Source: Bin87 sp965204395
GTDB lineage: Bacteria > Chloroflexota > Dehalococcoidia > Lucifugimonadales > UBA3495
Length of the DNA stretch: 64,000 nucleotides
Direction: 5' to 3'
Assembly: GCA_965204395.1 (NCBI GenBank)
Contig: OZ241987.1
Span: forward strand, 4,638,359-4,702,358
This document shows positions 53,570-62,431 of this stretch, piece after piece; position 1 is the stretch's first letter, and the number at the start of each line of letters is the position of its first letter. A model generated the notes under the pieces. That model did not search any database. It had not been told where the DNA came from and worked only from the letters and a program-made list of their open reading frames with translations. Position numbers and translations under genes: made by a program.

Positions 53570-53644
53570 TGGAGCGGAAGACGGGATTCGAACCCGCGAC
53601 CTTCTCCTTGGCAAGGAGACGCTCTACCACTGAGCCACTTCCGC
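53570..53644 (-). tRNA. tRNA-Gly (anticodon GCC), CCA encoded
   Basis: The cloverleaf is complete: acceptor GCGGAAG pairs with CTTCCGC, the D-arm is TGGCTCAGTGGTAGAGC, the anticodon stem TCTCC/GGAGA encloses TTGCCAA, and the T-arm is CGGGTTCGAATCCCG. The 3' CCA is in the DNA. Mobile repeats lie just beyond it on the 5' side. Confidence 0.97.
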
Positions 53645-53774
53645 TCGAGCACCGACCTGCGCAGGTCTTCGTGCTGATATCCAGAGTATAACCCCAATCT
53701 CGCAACGTGTACAGGGCGCGAGCTGATCGATCAGGGCCTTTTCAAAGTCCCGGTTAGCGTCCTTTCACCCCAAA

Positions 53775-53877
53775 CCGTCATTCCGGCGAAAGCCGGAATC
53801 CAGAACATTCTGAGCACAATGACCGCCTGGATTCCCGCACGCCGGAGGCGCATCTGCGACTTCCGCGAGAATGACGG
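53775..53877. repeat. CGTCATTCCGGCGAAAGCCGG palindromic element
   Basis: The left arm CCGTCATTCCGGCGAAAGCC and the right end GAGAATGACGG are inverted. The right arm carries an extra insert (about 53840-53862). Same family as 4932-5031. Lies 130 bases from the tRNA gene. Confidence 0.75.
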
Positions 53878-53929
53878 ATCAACTTTGGAATGGCCCTGTT
53901 GATCGATTCAGGGCCGTTCGATTCTTCAG

Positions 53930-54680
53930 GAAATCCCCTCTCTCCCCTTCCAACTGCCAACAACTGCCAATGACACTTCCCGCTTGCCCCCACCGTTCAC
54001 CCATCCTTACCATTTAACCAATACACCAAATCCAACCCGCCAATCAAGCCACCAGCCATCCCAATGCCCACGTGCCAACACCCCACGCCCAAACGACACT
54101 CCCTCAAATCCTCTCACCGGCCCGCCATAACCACCTGTATCGCCCCCAAACCCACCAAAACCGCCACCATTTACCCCCATATCACACATCCCAGCCCTAC
54201 TCCAATGAACGGAAATGAGCGGAAATGAGCGGCATTTCGCCAAAATCTCCACCATCCCATCCATATACCCAATCCTTTCCATCCCCTTCATCCATGAAAA
54301 TACCCCCCGCCGAGGCAATCCCATGACCCTTTCCCAAATCCGCCGCCGCATCAACGTCCTCAAGCGCAGGTTCGCCACCGAACTCACCATCATCAAGCTC
54401 CGCCGCATCGCCGAAGCCGTCGCCAACCACTGGGATCCCGAACAACCTCCCGAACCGGCCGAAGTCATCGAGCGCTTCGTCAAAGCCGGCTGCCGCCTCC
54501 CCACCTTCGGTAACCTCCGCCGCTGCCTGGACAATGCCCGACGCCAGGGGGACGTCCCTCACCCTGAAGACATCGTCATCAACCTGCTTCCCTGGATTGA
54601 CGGCGACCGCTACCACAAATTCCTCCGCTGGGACCTTCCCGCCCCGGCGCGCTAGCCGTGCCCTCAACCCGGTTTACGCC
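53930..54680 (+). repeat. C-rich repeat module, copy B (intact)
   Basis: Homologous to 16876-18775 without its IS. A long G-poor tract is followed by ATGAACGGAAATGAGCGG, a TTCATCCATGAAAAT string, a ribosome binding site and the 110-residue ORF. The match ends soon after CCGTGCCCTCAACCCGGTTTA. A CAGGGCCTTTTCAA/TTGAAAGGCCCTG inverted pair at about 53736 and 54689 may mark its ends, but only this copy shows it. Confidence 0.75.
54323..54655 (+). CDS. Unknown 110-residue protein carried by the repeat module
   Basis: An intact 110-residue, Arg-rich protein with the N-terminus MTLSQIRRRINVLKRRFATE. Its middle is WDPEQPPEPAEVIERFVKAG, and its end is LLPWIDGDRYHKFLRWDLP. It is helical in appearance and basic at the N-terminus, compatible with nucleic-acid binding, but no family is recognised. 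GAGG lies eight bases before the ATG. Substitutions between the two copies mostly preserve the frame and conservative residues, which suggests selection on a protein. The other copy (17229-18754) is IS-interrupted. Confidence 0.7.
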   Translation: MTLSQIRRRINVLKRRFATELTIIKLRRIAEAVANHWDPEQPPEPAEVIERFVKAGCRLPTFGNLRRCLDNARRQGDVPHPEDIVINLLPWIDGDRYHKFLRWDLPAPAR

Positions 54681-54822
54681 GATCATTGAAAGGCCCTGCT
54701 GTTCGATTCCTTTCGGAAGGAATGGCGCACAAGTGGAGGCTGACGTTGTGATTCGCCCGTGCAATGTCGCGTGCCTGCTCCCTCACTACACCATGATGCG
54801 AACTGCACCACCGGAGCGCGGG

Positions 54823-56005
54823 CTCACGCGTACCCGGTTTGGTGGCGTTGAATGGGGAAGAGGTTGTCCGGTGGGTCGGGTGTGGCGAGGTAGTATTCGT
54901 AACCCAAGTGCAGGATGCCCAGCTTCCCGCGGGAGCACACCTGTCGCCGGAAGGTTTGGGACACTCGCATTCCCGCCAATATCAGCAGGCAGCAGGCCAA
55001 CAGCAATCCCACCAGCAACCGTTGCAGCCGATCGGTGGTGGTGACCGTGCTTCGGTTCAGCCCGAAGCGCTGCTTGCCATCCTTGAAGTACTGCTCCGGC
55101 TGCATCCGCTTCCGGTACATCCGCACTGCTTTACGCGGGTCGGTGAGCGACGTGGCCAGGTACCAGGGTTCCCGATGGCCTCTGGCCCAATAAAGCACCA
55201 GGTTGATCACCACGGCGCCATCGGAGCGGTAGAGGGTTTGAGGCCAGAACAGGATGCGGCCCTTGCGCAGGGGATAGTCCCGCAACCGACCACGATAGTG
55301 GGCGCTCTGGACCACCACGTCGCCCTTGAGGCGGACTACGTAGTCCACTGGGTAGCCGGTGTGGTTGGGCATCTGTTGCAAGAAGTGGATCAGGCTGGCC
55401 CGTCCGAAGCCCCGGTCAGCCAGCAGCAGGGGCCGGATGTGGTTGGGCAGGTGTCGCAACAACCGTCCGATGAAAAACTCCTCCACTCGGTTCTGGGACG
55501 GGTCCAGCTCTTCCGGCGTGGAAACCCAACTGAGCAGCGGCAACCCCCGACCCCGAAAACAGACCGCAGCGAACAGACCGTTGCGCCCCTGACCCAGATC
55601 AGACCAGTCAATCATGATCGGCGTCAGTCCCCGAAGCCGAGTTGCCTGACAGATGGGTCCCAGCAGCGCCGTCTGCACCGCCACGGTGTCAAAGCCGGTG
55701 TTGGACAGAAAGCGAAAGAGCCTTTTCTTACGCTGGTGGTGCGAGTAGGGTACCTGAACCTGCCACGAGCGCACCAACACAGAGATGGCAAGGGTGCGAC
55801 GCTGGAGAATTGCCGCAGTGAGCAGAGCCAGATTGGTGCGGCGGGTGGCACGGAACTCCGGCAACGAGTGATTCAGAAAGGTGGCGATGCGGTGATACCA
55901 TGGCATGGTCGGCCTCCCCAGGTGGCAACGGTGCTTCGTAACCCGTTCCTTACCCGGAGAGACCGACCTTTTTCAACCCCTCAACTCAAACTGGGTACGC
56001 GTGAG
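54823..56005 (-). mobile_element. IS4-family insertion sequence, copy B (1183 bp)
   Basis: Same length, ends and encoded protein as the element at 17274-18456. The flanks GAGCGCGGG (left, ending at 54822, and right, from 56006) give a 9-bp duplication; it is 10 bp (GGAGCGCGGG) if the final G is shared with the element. It landed between the repeat module and the alcohol dehydrogenase. The different target repeats show that the two copies inserted independently. Confidence 0.93.
54824..55906 (-). CDS. IS4-family DDE transposase
   Basis: A 360-residue protein identical to the product of 17275-18357, with D100, D164 and the YREK motif (Y264, R267, E271, K278) all present. Nothing disrupts the frame, so both copies look competent. 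Confidence 0.95.
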   Translation of the reverse strand: MPWYHRIATFLNHSLPEFRATRRTNLALLTAAILQRRTLAISVLVRSWQVQVPYSHHQRKKRLFRFLSNTGFDTVAVQTALLGPICQATRLRGLTPIMIDWSDLGQGRNGLFAAVCFRGRGLPLLSWVSTPEELDPSQNRVEEFFIGRLLRHLPNHIRPLLLADRGFGRASLIHFLQQMPNHTGYPVDYVVRLKGDVVVQSAHYRGRLRDYPLRKGRILFWPQTLYRSDGAVVINLVLYWARGHREPWYLATSLTDPRKAVRMYRKRMQPEQYFKDGKQRFGLNRSTVTTTDRLQRLLVGLLLACCLLILAGMRVSQTFRRQVCSRGKLGILHLGYEYYLATPDPPDNLFPIQRHQTGYA

Positions 56006-56116
56006 GAGCGCGGGGTATGGCGGGATTCTCCTGGGTAATCTACAATGATTGAACAACAAAATTAGGTTTGCCACGCGTTGAGAATTGGCGCGCAGACCCA
56101 CCCGGAGGGACAAGTT

Positions 56117-57217
56117 TTGAAGGTAAAAGCTGCTGTTTTATGGGAAGTGGGTCAACCCCTGGATATCTGCGAGGTTGATCTGGATGAGCCCAAAGCCGGC
56201 GAGGTTTTGGTCAAAGTCGGCGCGGCGGGCATCTGCCGCAGCGACCGCCATTTCATGCACGGCGACGCTCCTATCGCCATTCCGGTGGTCCTGGGCCACG
56301 AAGGGGCCGGTACCGTCGTCCAGACCGGCCCGGGCGTCATCCTGGCCAACGAAGGCGACCAGGTGATCCTTTCCTTCGTCCCCGCCTGCGGACGATGCCG
56401 GTCCTGCCTGGAGGGTTACAGCAATCTGTGCGACCTCCACGCCGCCACCGGTGCCAATCTCCTTGACGGTACGACTCGATTGCACGCCGACGGCCAGGAC
56501 ATCCACCACATGGGCAAGGTAGCCTGCTTCGCTGAATACGCCGTGCTCCCTGAAACCGGCGTCGTTCCCGTGTCGGACGGCCTGCCCATGGACAAGGCTG
56601 CCATGATCGGCTGCTCGGTTACCACCGGTGTGGGCGCCGCCCTCTACAGCGCGGAAATTAAAGCCGGCAGCACCGTCGCCGTCATCGGCTGCGGCGGCGT
56701 GGGCCTCAATGTGATCATGGGCGCGGCCCTGGCCAACGCCCGGCAGATCATCGCCGTCGACATCCGTGAGGCCCAGTTGGAATTTGCCATGCGGTTCGGG
56801 GCAACGCACACCGTTAACGCCTCCGACCAGGATCCAGTACGACAGGTCAAGGATCTAACTGGCGGACGCGGTGCCGACTACACCTTCGAGGTATTCGGCA
56901 GCGGAGATACTACCAAGGCCGCTTATGACATGGCCGCAAAGCGTGGGGTAGTTACGGTGGTAGGAATCGCTCCGTGGGGTCAGGAAGCCGCCATCAACGC
57001 CGTTGACCTCGTGCGCAACGAAAAAACCCTGCGCGGGTCCTACTACGGGTCAGCCCGTTCACGAACCGACATGCCCGTGATGGTCGACATGTACCATTCG
57101 GGCAAGCTGAACCTGGACGACCTCGTCGTACGCCACTACACCCTGGACCAGATCAACGAAGCGTATGATGATCTGGACCGTGGTGAGATTGGCCGCGGCG
57201 CGATAATGTTCGATTAA
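56117..57217 (+). CDS. Zinc-dependent alcohol dehydrogenase (MDR)
   Basis: A 366-residue medium-chain dehydrogenase. Catalytic-zinc ligands are visible as C-R-S-D near residue 40 (AGICRSD), GHEGAG (H, E) and a later cysteine; structural-zinc cysteines are in CGRCRSCLEGYSNLC. The NAD loop is GCGGVGLN. A TTG start at 56117 has GGAGGG seven bases upstream and matches the family N-terminus; the longer frame does not. It sits 84 bases before the PrdB-like selenoprotein gene, so co-transcription is possible. The class III group often acts on S-hydroxymethyl or long-chain alcohols. Confidence 0.9.
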   Translation: MKVKAAVLWEVGQPLDICEVDLDEPKAGEVLVKVGAAGICRSDRHFMHGDAPIAIPVVLGHEGAGTVVQTGPGVILANEGDQVILSFVPACGRCRSCLEGYSNLCDLHAATGANLLDGTTRLHADGQDIHHMGKVACFAEYAVLPETGVVPVSDGLPMDKAAMIGCSVTTGVGAALYSAEIKAGSTVAVIGCGGVGLNVIMGAALANARQIIAVDIREAQLEFAMRFGATHTVNASDQDPVRQVKDLTGGRGADYTFEVFGSGDTTKAAYDMAAKRGVVTVVGIAPWGQEAAINAVDLVRNEKTLRGSYYGSARSRTDMPVMVDMYHSGKLNLDDLVVRHYTLDQINEAYDDLDRGEIGRGAIMFD

Positions 57218-57301
57218 CCCCACGGCATGTGCAGGGGGTGGCCCACCAGCCGCCCCCGATTGCTGTCACCCGGACCCTTACCCCTGTTTTGGAGTTGCCC
57301 G

Positions 57302-58504
57302 ATGCCTCGTTTGGAAATCCTGTCCGAAGTCCAGCGCCGGATGCTGGAGTTCTTCCCCTGCATGGAGTCTGACGACGTACCCTGGTCTCCATTGGGCAAA
57401 CCCCTGTCGGAGAGCACGGTTGCCATCGTTACCACCGCCGGACTGCATCTTAGGGATGACAAGCCGTTCAACCGCGACCATCCCGGGGGCGAGTCCACCT
57501 ATCGGGTCCTGCCCAGCGACTCCGACATTGCGGACGTCGTACAGAGCCACTTCAGCATCGGATTTGACCGTACGGCAATCTATCGGGACATCAATGTCAC
57601 CTACCCCATCGATCGCATGCGGGAGTTGGTTGACCAAGGCACCATTGGCGCACTGGCTCCTAACAATTACTCCTTCATGGGCGCGTTGCGCGACTGCACC
57701 GTCGTCGCGGAGGAAACGGGACCCGAAGTTGCGAAACGCCTCAAGGATGAGGGCGTCGACCTCGTGTTCCTGACCCCCACTTGACCGCTGTGCACGCACG
57801 CCGTGAGCGTGCTGGCCCGCGTTTTCGAGTCGACCGGCTTGACCACCATCGCCATTGCGTTGGTGCGCGAACACGCCGAGCGCGTCAAACCGCCACGCGC
57901 CCTGTGGGTGCCGTTCTATTTCGGATACGCCCTGGGCAAGCCGGATGAACCTCCTTTTCAGCGCCAGGTCATTTCCGCAGCGCTGGATATGGTCAACGCC
58001 TCCAGCGGCCCGGTACTGTCCGATTACCCCGAGGACGCTGGCCCGGTCGGCATGCCGCAGGCGTCCGACGTCGCAGCAGGCGCAAACAACAACGATGCCC
58101 AGCCTCTGGACCCGGCCGGCGAGATCACCGCTCTACGCGGATACTACGAGCGGTGGAAGGAACAACGAGGGCGTACCGCTGTCGGCATCACCGGCATCCC
58201 TCAGCGACGGTTCCGAGGCATTATTCGGTTCCTGGAAGCCTACTCCGACAGTGACGACGCCGACATGGACGAACGGCCCGCCGACGTTTCCGTGCCCCAA
58301 TTCGTGCGTTTCTGCGCCGACGACCTCAAGGCATTCTGCTATGAGGCGCGCATGGCCCAGCGACCCAACGACAGCGAAACCGAAATCCACAGTTGGTTCT
58401 GGGGCGAAACCGCCGTCGGCGCTTTGATCGACAGCATCACCCAACGTTTGAACGCCACCGGAGACACCAGGCTGCAAGCCACCGCCTACGGCCTGTCACG
58501 CTAG
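57302..58504 (+). CDS. PrdB/GrdB-family selenoprotein (in-frame UGA = selenocysteine)
   Basis: Two frames, 57302-57781 and 57785-58504, are in phase and separated only by TGA. Together they encode 400 residues with U161-P-L-C164. The first 160 residues follow the D-proline reductase PrdB layout closely: TTAGLHLRDDKPFN, then FDRTAIYRDINVTYPIDRMR, GALAPNNYSFMG, EETGPEVAKRLKDEGVD and the UGA. A C-terminal section of about 150 residues (from PAGEITALRGYYERWKEQRG) goes beyond the usual PrdB length and is unfamiliar. In reductases of this family the selenolate attacks a C-N bond; the substrate here is unknown. GGAG lies seven bases before the ATG. A SECIS candidate follows. Confidence 0.88.
57792..57812 (+). 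promoter_or_regulatory. Candidate bacterial SECIS hairpin (PrdB-like gene)
   Basis: Beginning eight bases after the UGA, GCACGC pairs with GCGUGC. The intervening ACGCCGUGA can add three inner pairs around a GCC loop with two bulged bases. The position and stem-bulge-loop shape fit a bacterial selenocysteine insertion element. Confidence 0.5.
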
Positions 58505-58531
58505 ATCTGGTACCGATCCCAACACTAAAGG

Positions 58532-58559
58532 AAAGGGGCCGCAATTCGGTGGCCCCTTT
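58532..58559. terminator. Bidirectional rho-independent-like terminator
   Basis: AAAGGGGCC and GGCCCCTTT form a nine-pair stem with a ten-base loop, between the selenoprotein gene and the convergent mscS-like gene. The A/T ends work in both directions. Confidence 0.8.
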
Positions 58560-58569
58560 CGCTGCACAG

Positions 58570-59796
58570 CTAAACGTCCGGCCCGTCGCCGCCACCGCCA
58601 GGCATGTCGGTAGGCGCGTGCGACCTCGAACTGACCATCGGCGACGGTCTTCCCGTTACGGCCGGAGGCGGCATTGGTTGACCGTCCTGCGGCGTCCACC
58701 CATCCGGAAAATGCAGGCTGCGCACCGGGTAGTTGATGGTGATGTCCTCAGCGGCCAGGCGGGCATGCAATTGCTTGATGAGTTCGCTCCGGACCTCGAA
58801 ACTCGCCAGCCGGTTCGCCGCCTGCATGAACAGCCAAAAATCGACGTTACTTTCGCCAAAGGTATCGTAGCCGAAATACACGCCGTAATCCCGAACCACG
58901 CCGGGGTGCTCCCGTTCCACCTTCTGCATGACTTCCATGCTGACCGCCTCCACCATTTGCAGGTCGCTCTCATAGGCCACGCCGCAGGTGAGGTACACGT
59001 TGACGTGCTCGTCGGGCTTGCTGTAGTTGGTGATGATGGTCTCGGAAAATCTGGAGTTGGGGATGATCACCAGATTGTTGGTCCAGGTCCGCAGCCGCGT
59101 GCTTCTCCAGTTTACGTCCACCACGTAGCCGGTCACGCCGTTTTCCATCTCGATGTAATCGCCGGCGCTGACCACTCCCTCGGTAATCACATAGGTACCC
59201 GCGAAGAGATTGGTTAACGTCGGTTGCAGCGCCAAAGCCACCGCCAGGCCACCGAGTCCCAATCCCGCGATCAGCGGGCTGATGTTGATGCCGAGGACGT
59301 CCAGGGAAACCATGCCGGCCATGGCCACCACCACGATCATCACTCCCCGCCTCGCCAGGGGAAGCGCCCAATTGCCCGCACTTTCCGGGTCGCTGCTCTC
59401 CAGCAACTCCTCCAACCACGCGATGACTGCCCCGCTGATTCCGGTGACCAGGAACGCCCCGATGACGATGGCAATGACCGCGGCAACCTTGTTGACCACA
59501 TCCTGAACAGCATCGGCCAGGTGGAGCGGGAACGTCGCAGCGATGTACGCTCCGATCAGGATGATGAGAGCGGTGACCGGTCCCCGCGCGGCCGATATTA
59601 TGCGGTCGTCCAAATCACCGGCCGAAAAATGCGCCATCCGCAACATCAACCGTGACAATAAGCGGCTGAACAAAAAGGCGAAAAGTATCGACGCGCCGAG
59701 TATGATCCCGGCCACGGTCAGGTCCGACCATGTGATGGTCGTGCCCGCCGCCCACGCCAGGACACCATCCCACCAATTCGAAAAGAATCCGCCCAT
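58570..59796 (-). CDS. Mechanosensitive ion channel (MscS family)
   Basis: A 408-residue MscS-like channel with hydrophobic helices at about 25-45, 75-100, 110-130 and 150-170. The pore helix GLGLGGLAVALALQPTLTN has the Gly/Ala spacing of MscS TM3. The beta domain (GDYIEMENGVTGYVVDVNWR) and C-terminal alpha/beta domain follow, with a Pro/Gly-rich tail. It releases solutes on hypo-osmotic shock. The gene starts two bases after the sirtuin gene ends. Confidence 0.92.
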   Translation of the reverse strand: MGGFFSNWWDGVLAWAAGTTITWSDLTVAGIILGASILFAFLFSRLLSRLMLRMAHFSAGDLDDRIISAARGPVTALIILIGAYIAATFPLHLADAVQDVVNKVAAVIAIVIGAFLVTGISGAVIAWLEELLESSDPESAGNWALPLARRGVMIVVVAMAGMVSLDVLGINISPLIAGLGLGGLAVALALQPTLTNLFAGTYVITEGVVSAGDYIEMENGVTGYVVDVNWRSTRLRTWTNNLVIIPNSRFSETIITNYSKPDEHVNVYLTCGVAYESDLQMVEAVSMEVMQKVEREHPGVVRDYGVYFGYDTFGESNVDFWLFMQAANRLASFEVRSELIKQLHARLAAEDITINYPVRSLHFPDGWTPQDGQPMPPPAVTGRPSPMVSSRSHAPTDMPGGGGDGPDV

Positions 59797-59797
59797 C

Positions 59798-60610
59798 TCA
59801 ATACGCTTCGCTCATCCGCTTATCGATAGCTTTAACCAGGGCCGGCAGGGTTTCACCGGCGGCGCCAGTGATCACCACGTGCGCCGCTCCGGTCAATTCA
59901 GTGGGTATTGGGTTGACTTCAATGATTTGGGCGCCCCGCTCGCGCGCTACCAGCGGGAATTGTGCTGCCGGATTGACAGCGCCTGAAGTACCCACCAATA
60001 GCATAGCATCGCAACGGTGGACTTCCTCAATACATGCGTCCAACGTTGACCGGGGAATGGGCTCGCCAAACATCACCGTGTCCAACTTGATCACGCCGCC
60101 ACATTCCCGGCAGGTGGGCGGCAAATCGGTGATCAGGTAACCTTCGCGCGGTTGTCGTTCCCCACAGCCAATGCACCGGAGATAGTTGCGGTTCCCGTGT
60201 ATCTCCAGCACCGCGCTGGATCCGGCCCGATTGTGCAGCCCGTCAACGTTCTGCGTGATCACGGACTTCAAGACACCCACCGATTCCAGGTCCGCGAGGG
60301 CGATGTGACCGGCATTGGGCCTTGCATTATCAACCGCCACTTTGAGGTCATAGGTAGGGTTCCCCGGGGCCGCCTCGTCCCGCAACCGACTCTCCCACCA
60401 CGCTTGTGGATCGCGCGAAAAGACCCGGTAGGACAAGTTCGACGGTTGTCCGTACCGCGTCCACAGACCACCGGGACCTCGAAAAGACGGAATGCCGCTC
60501 TCAACCGACAGACCGGCCCCGGTGAGGGCAATCGCATGCTCAGCGCCGATCAACACGTCGGCGGCCCGGTCGATTACGTCGCGCATCGATTCATCAGATG
60601 TGAGAGTCAT
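59798..60610 (-). CDS. Sirtuin (SIR2-family NAD-dependent deacylase)
   Basis: A 270-residue sirtuin. Seen are the NAD-binding GAGLSVESGIPSFRG, catalytic ITQNVDGLH with H in EIHGNRN, and a zinc ribbon C-I-G-C ... C-R-E-C. The class III signature residues Tyr and Arg (desuccinylases) are approximated by DPQAWWESRLRDE, so the acyl preference is uncertain. Between recF and mscS in one compact operon. Confidence 0.92.
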   Translation of the reverse strand: MTLTSDESMRDVIDRAADVLIGAEHAIALTGAGLSVESGIPSFRGPGGLWTRYGQPSNLSYRVFSRDPQAWWESRLRDEAAPGNPTYDLKVAVDNARPNAGHIALADLESVGVLKSVITQNVDGLHNRAGSSAVLEIHGNRNYLRCIGCGERQPREGYLITDLPPTCRECGGVIKLDTVMFGEPIPRSTLDACIEEVHRCDAMLLVGTSGAVNPAAQFPLVARERGAQIIEVNPIPTELTGAAHVVITGAAGETLPALVKAIDKRMSEAY

Positions 60611-60645
60611 CCACTCATATCCTAGAGCGAACCTGCGGACGTCCG

Positions 60646-61830
60646 TCAGCTCTCCCGCTGCACCGTATTGTCGAAGACTCGAAAGTAAGTCGCTTCGTCG
60701 CCCAGGACTGCCCGCACCAGTTCCACGTCGGTGGTAGTCATGAGGGTTTGCCGGTATGCAGCAGTCTTTCTCAAAACTCGCTCCCGGCGTCCGGCGTCCA
60801 TCTCTGAAAACACGTCATCCAACAGGATGATGGGGTCCTCGCCGCGAACATCAGCCAGATAGTCCGCTTCCGCCAACCGCAGTGCTAAAGCAATGGTGCG
60901 CGCCTCGCCACGGGATGCGAACGACCCTGCGTCTCTCCCGTCGACGTATATTCCGAAATCATCCCGGTGCGGGCCCGTGGAGGTTGCCGCCGTGGCGTTC
61001 TCTCTGGCCGCCCGTTGCTGGAGCAGCCTCGTAAATTCCCCTTCCGTAGATTCAGAGGTTTCGCGGGGGGGTACATTTGGCCGGTATGCCAGTGCCAGGA
61101 CTTGTTCCGGTTCCGCCAGTTCCCCGTGATGCTCATGGGCAAATTCCGACAGATGGTTGAGGGCATTGGCACGGCTCAGCACAATTTGCGTCCCGGCACC
61201 CACCACTTGGGCGTCCCAATACTCCATTTCGTCTGGTTCCACCGAGCCGTCCCGTTGCCGCCGCAAGAGCCCGTTCCGGTTGCGCAGCGCCGCCTGATAC
61301 CGCTGCAACGACTCCAGATACGGCCGTTGCGCTTGCGAGATCAACACATCGAGATACCGGCGTCTGCCCGCTGGCGGCCCGAGCGCCAGTCCCAGATCAT
61401 CCGCCACGAACAACGTCGCGCCGAGCCGTCCCAACAGGCCGGATGCGGTGGACGGCAGCCGATTGACCCGAATCTGCTTGGTTACGGTTCGCACGGGCGG
61501 AAGTCGGCCCGATTCATCGGCTTCGACAGGCGCGGGACCAGCTGGTTGATATCCAACAACCACCGTCAGGTTTGGCTGCACATCCCCGTCTCTCACGATA
61601 CCGGTTATATACGCCGCCTCACCGTTCCGAGCGGCATCGAAGTTTACCACCTCACGCTCCCGTTCAGCACGAAAAGCCCGGCCAACGGCAAGGGTATAAG
61701 CGGCTTCCAGCAGCGCGGTTTTCCCTTGAGCGTTCCCGCCGTGGAACACTGAAACTCCGGCGGCTAGTTCGATGTCCACCTGCCGGAAGTTACGAAAATT
61801 GGTTAGGCTCAGTCGGCTCAGAAGGGCCAA
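60646..61830 (-). CDS. recF: DNA replication/repair protein RecF
   Basis: A 394-residue SMC-like ATPase. Opening LSRLSLTNFRNFRQVDIEL, Walker A GGNAQGKT, the STGPHRDDFGIYV motif, signature FASRGEARTIALALRLAE and Walker B PIILLDDVFSEMD are all present. RecF loads RecA at gaps with RecO and RecR. The start is TTG with a weak ribosome binding site. There is no dnaA, dnaN or gyrB beside it, unlike the classical origin cluster; instead fur lies upstream and sirtuin downstream. Confidence 0.95.
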   Translation of the reverse strand: MALLSRLSLTNFRNFRQVDIELAAGVSVFHGGNAQGKTALLEAAYTLAVGRAFRAEREREVVNFDAARNGEAAYITGIVRDGDVQPNLTVVVGYQPAGPAPVEADESGRLPPVRTVTKQIRVNRLPSTASGLLGRLGATLFVADDLGLALGPPAGRRRYLDVLISQAQRPYLESLQRYQAALRNRNGLLRRQRDGSVEPDEMEYWDAQVVGAGTQIVLSRANALNHLSEFAHEHHGELAEPEQVLALAYRPNVPPRETSESTEGEFTRLLQQRAARENATAATSTGPHRDDFGIYVDGRDAGSFASRGEARTIALALRLAEADYLADVRGEDPIILLDDVFSEMDAGRRERVLRKTAAYRQTLMTTTDVELVRAVLGDEATYFRVFDNTVQRES

Positions 61831-61863
61831 GTGCGACCGATAACGTCTATGCCTGTCGCCTCG

Positions 61864-62289
61864 TTAGTCGCGGGCGCAACCTGCGCAGTACCCGTAGAAG
61901 TCCACCCGCTGCGACGAGATCCGGAAGTTGGTATTGTCGTTGATGGATTGCTCTAGCTCTGCCACACGCTCGTGCCCTACGTCCGCATCCACTACTGATC
62001 CACAACCGAGGCACACTAAGTTGGCGTGGGGCGACAGATTGGCGTCGTAGCGGGAAAACTTCTGAAACGGCAATTCGCGAACGATGCCCGCCTGTTCCAG
62101 CAATCCCAGCGTGGAGTAAACCGTAGCCAACGTTACATAGGGAAAGAAATCACGTACGCGCTCAAAGATTTCCCGCACCGTGGGATGATCAGCCGAGTTC
62201 ACCACTACCTCAGCGATAGCCAAGCGTTGCGGCGTCAAACGGATCCCTAGTGGTTTGAGTTGAGCTGCTAAATGTTCCTGCGTAGTCAA
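61864..62289 (-). CDS. Fur/PerR-family metalloregulator
   Basis: A 141-residue regulator. Winged-helix TPQRLAIAEVVVNSADHPTV, recognition helix PYVTLATVYSTLGLLEQAG, then dimerisation with SPHANLVCLGCGSVVD and C-terminal CAGCARD. The two CxxC pairs form the structural zinc site; H and D residues in FSRYDANLSPHANL would bind the sensing metal. The pattern fits PerR/Fur better than Zur, but the metal cannot be fixed. 33 bases upstream of recF. Confidence 0.92.
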   Translation of the reverse strand: MTTQEHLAAQLKPLGIRLTPQRLAIAEVVVNSADHPTVREIFERVRDFFPYVTLATVYSTLGLLEQAGIVRELPFQKFSRYDANLSPHANLVCLGCGSVVDADVGHERVAELEQSINDNTNFRISSQRVDFYGYCAGCARD

Positions 62290-62325
62290 AACGTTACGTC
62301 CATCAAGGAAGAATTATCGTGAATC

Positions 62326-62331
62326 AGTATA
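62326..62331 (-). promoter_or_regulatory. Possible -10 element (TATACT) for the fur-recF operon
   Basis: On the minus strand, ATAAATGTTATACTGATTC precedes the fur-like gene by about 40 bases. TATACT matches five of six consensus positions. The A/T-rich imperfect dyad around it would also suit a Fur-type autoregulatory site. No clear -35 is present. Confidence 0.3.
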
Positions 62332-62431
62332 ACATTTATGCCATCACCCGAATATCGCGGGCAGATTTTCCGCAGCCGTCCCGCGGATACTATGGATGAC
62401 CATCATGTCCTACCAACGGCATTAATCGCAC

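Noticed and set aside
17264..56014. Composite transposon formed by the two directly repeated IS copies
   Set aside because: Each copy has its own, different target duplication (CCTCAAGCGC and GAGCGCGGG), so they inserted separately. There is no shared outer duplication.
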